Below are positions 29,903-35,283 of a DNA stretch of 35,283 nucleotides, piece by piece (position 1 is the stretch's first letter; the number at the start of each line of letters is the position of its first letter). A program made the position numbers and the translations under genes. The notes under the pieces were generated by a model, which saw nothing but the letters and a program-made list of their open reading frames with translations, made no database searches and had not been told where the DNA came from. The DNA lies in the NCBI RefSeq assembly GCF_038096165.1, contig NZ_CP151077.1, forward strand, positions 1 to 35,283. The letters run 5' to 3'. The DNA is from Pseudomonas sp. G.S.17 (GTDB lineage: Bacteria > Pseudomonadota > Gammaproteobacteria > Pseudomonadales > Pseudomonadaceae).

Positions 29903-30741
29903 ACAAGTTAATCACCAACGTAGGCACAACCGTTTTGCTGCTGGCTGCTGCTGTATCCGCAGAAGCCGCAACTTGCCGTGTTATTCACTGGAAGCCTGAT
30001 TCGGTTTTGCAAATCAATACCGCAATGAATTTGGGTACTCGTGTTGAGCTTCCAGCGGACACCATCACGGATCCGGTTTCCAGCTCCACGCTTTGGGACA
30101 CGGAAGGCGCATCGAACCAGATCGTCATCAAGCCGAACAGCAATGAGCCACTGGGGGAGTCCGCCGTCATCCGCGCCTGGACTTCGGACGGCAACTCCTA
30201 TGACATCATGGCGAATCGCGTAGCAGCCGCGAAGAACGACATTTGCGTCAAGATCGTAGCGGACGGCATGTTCTTCACCCCTGGCGCACGCGCTGCGCTT
30301 AGCGCTCAGTCGTCCAACATGGCTCAGGGGGCGGCAGCAGCAGGGGTGCAGGCTCAGCAGTTGCAACAGCAGCTGGCCCAGGTGAAGCGTCAGGCCGAGG
30401 ACGACAAGAAGAAAGCCGTTATGGAAGCGCTGCGCCGGTTCCGCTACCACGTTTACACCCGTTACAGCTGGGATCAGGGTAAAGGCTTCGCGGCTCAGAA
30501 CATCATTTCGGACGTGTACGACGATGGTCGATTCACTTACATCCGCTTGAACACTCCGAACCGTGGCCTACTTTCCGTTGAGACGGAAGTTGGTGAAAAG
30601 AACGCCGTTGTACCTACTAAGTACGACGACGCTTACGGTATGTATGTTATCTCGGGCATCTACCCAAGTTTCACCCTTAGAGCTGACGAAGCGAAGATCA
30701 ATATTTCGCGGGCCGATAGCAAAACTCACGGCGAGTTCTAA
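29899..30741 (+). CDS. virB9: VirB9-like T4SS core protein
   Basis: The 280-aa product starts with a signal peptide ending VSAEAA and has the conserved C-terminal stretch RFRYHVYTRYSWDQG and VYDDGRFTYIRL seen in VirB9/TrbG. With VirB10 and VirB7 it forms the outer-membrane core. A Q-rich helical linker (about 150-172) lies between the N-terminal and C-terminal domains. Confidence 0.85.
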   Translation: MNKLITNVGTTVLLLAAAVSAEAATCRVIHWKPDSVLQINTAMNLGTRVELPADTITDPVSSSTLWDTEGASNQIVIKPNSNEPLGESAVIRAWTSDGNSYDIMANRVAAAKNDICVKIVADGMFFTPGARAALSAQSSNMAQGAAAAGVQAQQLQQQLAQVKRQAEDDKKKAVMEALRRFRYHVYTRYSWDQGKGFAAQNIISDVYDDGRFTYIRLNTPNRGLLSVETEVGEKNAVVPTKYDDAYGMYVISGIYPSFTLRADEAKINISRADSKTHGEF

Positions 30742-30750
30742 GGGGGATTT

Positions 30751-32169
30751 ATGACAGAAGAATCATCGCCTCGGGTTGAGGAAAAACCCGCGACACATAA
30801 AAGGAAGGTTCAACTGTGGTTATGGGCCTCGGCTGGTGTAGTGCTGACGCTGTTGTTGGTACTGACCGCGATGAACATCTATCAAAAGATGAATGGCGGA
30901 CTTACTAAAACACGGCCAGAGCCTGCCCCTGTAGCTGGTTCCAAACCTGGGAGCGATAAGCAGGATCAGTTCAATCAACTGTTGAGCAACCGGAAGCCTA
31001 CCGTCCGCTCCGAAATCGAACCGGCTCCGGCTGGGTCGTTGGAGGAACAGCTCAACAACATCAAAGGCGGCGCTGCTCCAGCTGCTAAAACTGGGCGCCT
31101 CGGCGGGCAGGAAGGGGAGAACGACACCGTTTCGATGGAAGAGAAGTCCCTCCGCCAGTGGAAGGCCCGCGAAGCCCTTCGCGCCTTGGATAGCGCGAAA
31201 ACCAAGTGGGGCCTTGAGAAGGTGAGCAAGTCGGGGTCAGCGGCATCCAGTGGGGCTCATAGCTCACCAGCGCTGGCTAACGCACCGGCAGCGGCTAGCG
31301 GCGATATGAATGCACAGATCGCGCAACTCAACAGGCCGTTCACCGAAGGCGCAAGCCTGGAGCAACGCCGCGAAGAGGTTCGTCAGCGGATCAACGAGGC
31401 TCAGAAGCTGCGCGCGTCTCTTGCAGCCAATGGCGCCGCTGGGTTGCCCCAGTCGGGCCCACGTCCGATGGATCGCGTGCAAGTTCGGCAAGACCTGCAA
31501 CAAGTGTCGTCAGGCTTTAACAAACCGCCTGAGAACGTAGTCGGCTACACCGAGGACAATCAGTACAACGCTGATATCGCGGGCAAAATGAAAATGCCGC
31601 CCGGAACGGAAATGACGGTTACGTTAACGAAGAAAGCGATTTCCGATTACATGAATTCTTCGCTAAAGGCCATTGTTAACCGCGACGTTTACGACATTAC
31701 TCGCCAGTACGTTCTTGTTCCGAAAGGCACAGAGATAAATATCGGCATTCTGCGAGTTCGTAACGTCAACGAAGCAATTTCTAATCGCATGGCGTTCATG
31801 GTCAAAAACGCAGTTCGACCAGACGGCAAAGTCATCGACTTTACCAAGTCGGCATCGGTTGCCGACCGCGAGGGCGTAGGCGCTATTGAAGATCAGACCG
31901 ACTATCACTTCATGGCGCAGTTCTTGGGTGTTGCAGCGTACGCGCTGGTAGGAACTCAGAGCAGCTATTCAGGTACTGGCGATAAAGAAGGTAGTTATGC
32001 CGGTGATGTTGGAGAGAATAGCCGCGAGCAGTTTGCACCGCTGGTTCAGAAGTATTTGAACATTGTCCCAACTCAAACAATTCGCCCAGGACAGAGCATG
32101 CAAATTGTCCTTGAGAAAGAAGTCTACATCGAACCTTGGAGCGATCTTTATGCGAAATATGTTGATTAA
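30751..32169 (+). CDS. virB10: VirB10-like T4SS core protein
   Basis: The 472-aa protein has one TM segment (about 26-46), a long proline- and alanine-rich linker (about 50-250) and the TrbI/VirB10 domain at the end, with PPGTEMTVTLTKKAISDYMN, then YVLVPKGTEINIG and IRPGQSMQIVLEKEVYIEPW. It bridges inner and outer membranes. The frame is intact. It overlaps the next gene by about 20 nt. Confidence 0.92.
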   Translation: MTEESSPRVEEKPATHKRKVQLWLWASAGVVLTLLLVLTAMNIYQKMNGGLTKTRPEPAPVAGSKPGSDKQDQFNQLLSNRKPTVRSEIEPAPAGSLEEQLNNIKGGAAPAAKTGRLGGQEGENDTVSMEEKSLRQWKAREALRALDSAKTKWGLEKVSKSGSAASSGAHSSPALANAPAAASGDMNAQIAQLNRPFTEGASLEQRREEVRQRINEAQKLRASLAANGAAGLPQSGPRPMDRVQVRQDLQQVSSGFNKPPENVVGYTEDNQYNADIAGKMKMPPGTEMTVTLTKKAISDYMNSSLKAIVNRDVYDITRQYVLVPKGTEINIGILRVRNVNEAISNRMAFMVKNAVRPDGKVIDFTKSASVADREGVGAIEDQTDYHFMAQFLGVAAYALVGTQSSYSGTGDKEGSYAGDVGENSREQFAPLVQKYLNIVPTQTIRPGQSMQIVLEKEVYIEPWSDLYAKYVD

Positions 32170-32527
32170 AACACTGTGCGCTTTGGCATTCGTTCCAATG
32201 GTTTCTTTTGCCCAGGACGCGAAGACAGCGAAGCCTTACATCATGGATCCGCTGTCGCTGTACGCGCGCACCGTCTACCCGGAAGACGCTAAGACCGTGG
32301 GTGACGCTGCACGTTATCTGCTGGAGCCAACAGGCTATCGACTGGTGACGAACTACCCGGCGCCGAATGATGCCGTCTCATTGGCAGGGGAGCGCATCCC
32401 TCCCATTGCGAAGGTTCACCGCACCATGCCGATTATTGATGCGCTGCAACTGCTGATCGGTACAGATCATTGGATTGTGATTGATCGCAATCACAGGCTC
32501 ATTTCGTTCTCGGAGAAAAAGTCGTGA
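32150..32527 (+). CDS. PilL/TcpQ-like periplasmic protein in the T4SS operon
   Basis: The 125-aa product has a signal sequence and then a domain reading LYARTVYPEDAKTVGDAARYL, GYRLV, and HRTMPIIDALQLLIGTDHWI and VIDRNHRLISF, which resembles the N-terminal domain of PilL/TcpQ-type proteins that support secretin complexes. Full PilL is longer; this is a stand-alone domain. The ATG at 32150 has GGAG 8 nt upstream. Placement between virB10 and virB7 suggests it is part of the outer-membrane core. The match is from memory, moderate. Confidence 0.55.
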   Translation: MRNMLIKTLCALAFVPMVSFAQDAKTAKPYIMDPLSLYARTVYPEDAKTVGDAARYLLEPTGYRLVTNYPAPNDAVSLAGERIPPIAKVHRTMPIIDALQLLIGTDHWIVIDRNHRLISFSEKKS

Positions 32528-32718
32528 TGAAAACTATTTTGCTGATTAGTGCAATCGCCGTCTTAACGGGTTGCACATCGACAAGCGTTGTAGGCACTGG
32601 TGACTTTTTCAATCTGAACAGCCGCAACGTTGTTTACCGTGACCTCACTCGGCCTGTGAGCGTTGATAATGAGCCGGAGCAAACGAACTATGTCGTTCTT
32701 CCAGCCGCAACTAAGTAA
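32527..32718 (+). CDS. virB7: VirB7-like lipoprotein
   Basis: The 63-aa product starts MKTILLISAIAVLTGCTSTS, a lipoprotein signal with lipobox LTGC (Cys15). A small outer-membrane lipoprotein next to virB9 and virB10 is what VirB7 is, stabilising VirB9. The start ATG at 32527 shares a base with the previous stop (TGATG); a GTG at 32524 is the alternative. Its end overlaps the virB1 gene. Confidence 0.65.
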   Translation: MKTILLISAIAVLTGCTSTSVVGTGDFFNLNSRNVVYRDLTRPVSVDNEPEQTNYVVLPAATK

Positions 32719-33460
32719 GACGCTGATCGTGTGTTCGCTGCTCCTGGGCATGACTGCCCAGGTCAGCGCAGCCGATGCAGAAGCGCCGAATACTGACGAG
32801 CTTTACGAGTACTTGTTTCCGGAGGCTCGCGGATCGGCGCACGTCGCCGCAGCCCCTAGCGCAGTGCCTGGGGCTTCGGCCCCGGCGCCGCGACCAATGT
32901 CCGCGTTCCGCGATCAGAATCGCCGCGCGAGCTGGTCAGAAGACCAGATCCAGGCAATGAAAGGGGCATTCAAGGCCAAGGAACCGGCACCGGTTGAGCG
33001 TCAGATTGCCGGTGCCGTTGCTGTACCGGCTCAGTCGAGCCCGTTCGACGCTGCATCGGTCAGCTTGGGAGACAGGCCTTTCGCGGATCTGATCCAGGTG
33101 TACGCAGCGAAACGCAATCTGAACCCGCGCCTCGTTAGCATGATGGTTAAGCAAGAATCCCGCAGCGACCCGAACGCCATTAGCCCCAAGGGGGCTCAAG
33201 GGCTGATGCAGCTCATGCCGGATCTGTCGAAGCAATTCAACATCGACCCGTTTGATCCGGAAATGAACATCAAAGTCGGTACCCAGTATTTCGCTGATTT
33301 GCTCGCGAAATACGGGCAAGTCGAACTGGCTCTGGCTGCGTACAACGCAGGCCCTGGGGCAGTCGATAAATACGGCGGCATTCCGCCGTTTTCCGAGACG
33401 CAGAACTACGTCAGCACGATCATGGCGGGTGTCGCGCAGCTGGAGGCGAACAATCAATGA
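32690..33460 (+). CDS. virB1: VirB1-like lytic transglycosylase
   Basis: The 256-aa product has a signal peptide (MSFFQPQLSKTLIVCSLLLG) and a C-terminal SLT domain: LNPRLVSMMVKQESRSDPNA with the catalytic Glu in KQES, then SPKGAQGLMQLMP, and ALAAYNAGPGAVDKYGG, which are all signature pieces of lytic transglycosylases. It opens the peptidoglycan for the channel. The start at 32690 is chosen for the signal peptide and GGAG at 32676-32679; 32669 is also possible. It lies unusually at the end of the operon. Confidence 0.9.
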   Translation: MSFFQPQLSKTLIVCSLLLGMTAQVSAADAEAPNTDELYEYLFPEARGSAHVAAAPSAVPGASAPAPRPMSAFRDQNRRASWSEDQIQAMKGAFKAKEPAPVERQIAGAVAVPAQSSPFDAASVSLGDRPFADLIQVYAAKRNLNPRLVSMMVKQESRSDPNAISPKGAQGLMQLMPDLSKQFNIDPFDPEMNIKVGTQYFADLLAKYGQVELALAAYNAGPGAVDKYGGIPPFSETQNYVSTIMAGVAQLEANNQ

Positions 33461-33783
33461 AACGGCTAATTCTGCTGGGGCTATTGGTATCTGGAAGCGC
33501 GTTCGCAGGTAGCGAATTCGACTTCGATTACAACGACAAGAACGACATGCGCGGTGCTTACAAAATGTGCGCTACCACGGGGTTTACTCAGGGCGACTGC
33601 CCGAAGGTTTATCAGAAGTGCTGGCAGCCTCCGATGATCTACCGCAAGAAGCATAAGACCAAAACCTATTGCGTCGACGCACCTAGTTTTAGCGTCAGCG
33701 ACAGCGACAAAGATCGCTACCTGGACGAAGGCGCACGGCGAGCCAACGAGAATTCCGACGAGAATTCCGATTCCGATCAGTAA
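33457..33783 (+). CDS. exported Cys-containing protein at the end of the T4SS operon
   Basis: The 108-aa product has a signal peptide (MKRLILLGLLVSGSAFA) and a small mature domain with four cysteines (YKMCATTGF, GDCPKV, QKCWQP, TYCVDA) and an acidic, asparagine- and serine-rich end (NENSDENSDSD). It overlaps virB1 by 4 nt. Together with the 27437 protein it is a second exported Cys protein of this operon. No family is recognised. Confidence 0.65.
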   Translation: MKRLILLGLLVSGSAFAGSEFDFDYNDKNDMRGAYKMCATTGFTQGDCPKVYQKCWQPPMIYRKKHKTKTYCVDAPSFSVSDSDKDRYLDEGARRANENSDENSDSDQ

Positions 33784-33818
33784 AGCTTTTTGAAGTAGGC
33801 CGCTTGCGAATTTCGCCT

Positions 33819-33947
33819 AGCGGTTGCGTCACCTGCTTAGTGGTGGGGGGCCGGGGCATCCGGCAGCAAGTTGTAGACCGCAAACAGGTTCTGTCAGCGG
33901 TCGCGTCACCTGCTTAGTGGTGAGCTGGCCGGGGCATCTGGCACCAA
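33819..33947 (+). repeat. two tandem ~51-bp repeats
   Basis: A unit of about 51 bp beginning AGCGGT and containing GCGTCACCTGCTTAGTGGTG recurs at 33819-33869 and 33896-33947, 77 bp apart, with a few differences. Each unit also has GGCCGGGGCATCYGGC, a 5-bp stem. They lie between the T4SS operon and the gene at 33993, in a 209-bp gap with no other feature, and may be a terminator pair or a regulatory RNA. Confidence 0.75.
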
Positions 33948-33992
33948 ATTCAAGTACCAAAACATTCAATGACGACACCGAGGGACACACCG

Positions 33993-34211
33993 ATGGCAAC
34001 TGAAACCAAAGCAAAAGTCCGTTACGACGCTCTGATCCCACACGAATACAAATCCGGCGAAGAGACAAAAACCGCCTGGACGAAGGTCGGTGCCGCATTC
34101 CCGACAGCGGACGGGAAGGGCTTCAATGTGGAGCTAACGCCGAACATCGCCGTCAGTGGTCGCATCGTTTTGCGTGTGTACGAACCAAAGCCACAACCAG
34201 CAGCAGAGTAA
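33993..34211 (+). CDS. hypothetical small beta-rich protein
   Basis: The 72-aa product starts MATETKAKVRYDALIPHEYK at 33993 with AGGGA 7 nt upstream. The middle reads TAWTKVGAAFPTADGKGFNV and ends SGRIVLRVYEPKPQPAAE. I recall this pattern, WTKVGxAFPxxDGKGF, then GRIVLR, from small conserved proteins of plasmids and phages of unknown function. No signal or membrane segment. Confidence 0.65.
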   Translation: MATETKAKVRYDALIPHEYKSGEETKTAWTKVGAAFPTADGKGFNVELTPNIAVSGRIVLRVYEPKPQPAAE

Positions 34212-34483
34212 GGCCCGCCCAGGCCCGCTAACGCGCGCCAGGGCACGAACATGCGTTACCCGTCACGAAGAGCGGTCAAGGGGTTGGAGCGGCCCGCAGC
34301 GAAGCGAGGACACGGCCCCTTGACGGCTAGAAGTGGCAGCAGCCTCCGCTAGGGAGGCTGGGGAAGGCTTCACCCCCCAGCTTCCCGACGCCTCGCGGGC
34401 AAGAGCGGGTTTGGAGAGAAGGCGCCGAAGGCGTCGCGAGAGGCGGGCAGAGCCCGGCCTCTTGAAAGACAGACAGCTTAGTT
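34212..34483. other. gene-free G+C-rich stretch with hairpins
   Basis: About 270 bp (up to 34567 with element H) without a credible gene. TCAAGGGG (34277 on) pairs with CCCCTTGA (34316 on) across about 30 nt, and AGCCTCC/GGAGGCT forms a short stem near 34340-34356. The open frames here have arginine-rich composition set by G+C. It may hold terminators for the 33993 gene. Confidence 0.45.
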
Positions 34484-34537
34484 TGATTGCATTTCCGCGC
34501 ACCTGGTCAACCTGGCCACGTCGCAATTGATTGCATT
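34484..34537 (-). repeat. 44-bp-spaced motif pair, element H
   Basis: TGATTGCATT at 34484-34493 and 34528-34537, 44 bp apart, minus orientation. The spacer read on the minus strand is 31 of 34 identical to the first spacer of element F. It lies 30 bp before the gene at 34568. Confidence 0.9.
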
Positions 34538-34567
34538 CCGGCAGCAGAATCGGATTAAGGACAGACA

Positions 34568-34852
34568 GTGCGTTTACTTTTGTTGAAGCAGCTAGCCAGC
34601 GCGGGCGTTGTCGCCAGTGTCGCCGTAGAACCGGCTCCCGATGCTCCCGGCCAATGGGTGCTTAACGTCACCAAAACCGATGGCGAAACCATCCCTGTGA
34701 GCATTGCAGGCGATGGTAGCCGCGTGAAGCACTACGTCAGACTGACCGCTGCGCTGATGGATGCCCATCGGCTGGGCGCGCGGGAAGTCGTGACCCGACT
34801 CCCTGAGGATTTTGAGCTGAATTATGGCGCGCGTAGCGCGGCACGGAAGTAG
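34568..34852 (+). CDS. hypothetical protein, paralogue of 34994-35254
   Basis: The 94-aa product starts with GTG (AAGGA 6 nt upstream) as MRLLLLKQLASAGVVASVAV. It shares a pattern with the next gene: WVLNVTKTDGE against WVLTVVRTDGS, and DAHRLGAREVVT against DARKVGFMEVRT, at similar distances. The two are tandem duplicates of a small mixed fold. Both lie just upstream of the repA control region. No function is known. Confidence 0.65.
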   Translation: MRLLLLKQLASAGVVASVAVEPAPDAPGQWVLNVTKTDGETIPVSIAGDGSRVKHYVRLTAALMDAHRLGAREVVTRLPEDFELNYGARSAARK

Positions 34853-34923
34853 GGCGGCCTTACATAAAATCCAAATTTCTGCATCTGGCGTCCCGGAAAA
34901 GCCCGTCGAAATGGCTTTTTCAC

Positions 34924-34969
34924 TGCACGAATTGCTTTTTCGTGCAACGACGCTTAGGCTTGAGTCGTT
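34924..34969 (+). promoter_or_regulatory. two hairpins before the 34994 gene
   Basis: TGCACGAA (34924-34931) pairs with TTCGTGCA (34939-34946), and directly after, AACGAC (34946-34951) pairs with GTCGTT (34964-34969). They fill the gap between the two paralogues and may end the first transcript or tune the second. Confidence 0.45.
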
Positions 34970-34993
34970 ATTACCAACGATTTTGAGGGCGTG

Positions 34994-35254
34994 ATGGCCG
35001 TGGATATCGCTGCAATGCGCAAGCTGTTCAAGGACGGTGTCTTGAAAGAGGCCATCGTCGCACCCGAGGCTCTGTTGCCAAATGGCGAAGCGTCGTGGGT
35101 GCTTACGGTTGTCCGTACTGATGGATCGCGGGAGTGGCGGGAATACATGACCTTGGCGCGCTCAGATGAACGCAAAATCTACAAGAGTCTTGATTCTGTT
35201 CATGCCGATGCAAGAAAGGTGGGTTTTATGGAAGTGAGAACGCTGGTGGCATAA
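34994..35254 (+). CDS. hypothetical protein, paralogue of 34568-34852
   Basis: The 86-aa product starts MAVDIAAMRKLFKDGVLKEA at 34994 (GAGGGCG just upstream; GTG at 34991 is possible). It repeats the fold of the preceding gene: W and V TDG strand pair, then a helix with DARKVGFMEV. It is the last gene before the repA leader, so its read-through could feed repA. Function unknown. Confidence 0.65.
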   Translation: MAVDIAAMRKLFKDGVLKEAIVAPEALLPNGEASWVLTVVRTDGSREWREYMTLARSDERKIYKSLDSVHADARKVGFMEVRTLVA

Positions 35255-35269
35255 AGCAAATTGCAGAAA

Positions 35270-35283
35270 CCAGAAAGCCCGGC
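35270..35283 (-). terminator. left arm of the stem-loop split by the window ends
   Basis: CCAGAAAGCCCGG (35270-35282) is the exact complement of 7-19. See the entry at 1-19. It supports circular closure of the sequence. Confidence 0.65.

Noticed and set aside
34333..34530. Arginine-rich 65-codon frame
   Set aside because: Runs into element H, has no ribosome site and has a long Arg run set by G+C-rich repeats.
1..35283. tRNA or rRNA genes, insertion sequences, antibiotic or metal resistance genes, type III effectors
   Set aside because: None could be recognised in any part of the window.

Overview
The window reads as a conjugative plasmid of a Pseudomonas-type gammaproteobacterium, and very probably as one complete circular molecule of 35,283 bp. 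Three things point there. The replication protein is of the ColE2-like kind typical of the pPT23A family of Pseudomonas syringae plasmids (family assignment from memory of its motifs, no search was run). There is one replicon, one partition locus, one coupling protein, one relaxase candidate and one VirB-type type IV secretion set, with no chromosomal genes. A perfect 13-bp inverted repeat is split across the two ends (35270-35282 and 7-19) and forms one stem-loop only if the ends are joined; in the joined molecule it is the terminator of a predicted antisense RNA that controls repA.

Layout. (1) 34568-1468: two small tandem paralogues, the antisense-RNA control region, repA, and a ColE2-like origin sequence lying inside the 3' end of repA. 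(2) 1534-5005: accessory genes, namely a protein with five HTH-like repeats and a set of small minus-strand genes in two clusters separated by a 27-bp perfect inverted repeat. (3) 5258-8581: a plus-strand operon of small membrane proteins, a lipoprotein and a serine recombinase, ending in a small DNA-binding-like protein. (4) 8616-9724: three monocistronic minus-strand small genes, each with the same conserved leader hairpin and each followed by an intrinsic terminator. (5) 17173-9984 on the minus strand: one long operon coding T4SS coupling ATPase, ParA, ParB, two small proteins and topoisomerase I. (6) 17174-18662: a 1.5-kb gene-free region with four copies of a 17-bp palindrome (candidate parS), an oriT-like palindrome cluster and an array of perfect hairpins that ends in a terminator. 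(7) 18663-20727: a MOBC-type relaxase candidate, VirB11 and a small protein. (8) 21042-22644: accessory small genes behind a promoter with twin operators. (9) 22936-33783: a ribbon-helix-helix regulator divergent from a T4SS operon in the order virB3-virB2-virB4-virB5-orf-virB6-virB8-virB9-virB10-pilL/tcpQ-like-virB7-virB1-orf.

The most unusual signal is a dispersed repeat. A 10-bp motif (consensus AATGCAATCA) occurs as pairs, once as a triplet, at eight places. The start-to-start spacing is exactly 44 bp in eight of nine intervals and 40 bp in the other. The 34-bp spacers fall into a few sequence classes that recur at distant loci, and most carry a central palindrome. The elements sit at the borders between gene modules and are absent from inside the long conjugation operons. 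They may be recombination sites, centromere-like sites or operators; the sequence alone does not decide.

How the parts work together: RepA with antisense control replicates the plasmid; ParA/ParB act on the palindromes upstream of the coupling-protein operon; the relaxase nicks DNA probably in the neighbouring palindrome-rich region; the coupling protein passes it to the VirB channel; and a 10-bp palindrome (TATGCGCATA) shared by the oriT-like region and the T4SS promoter suggests one regulator, probably the ribbon-helix-helix protein, links transfer-DNA processing to pilus and channel synthesis.
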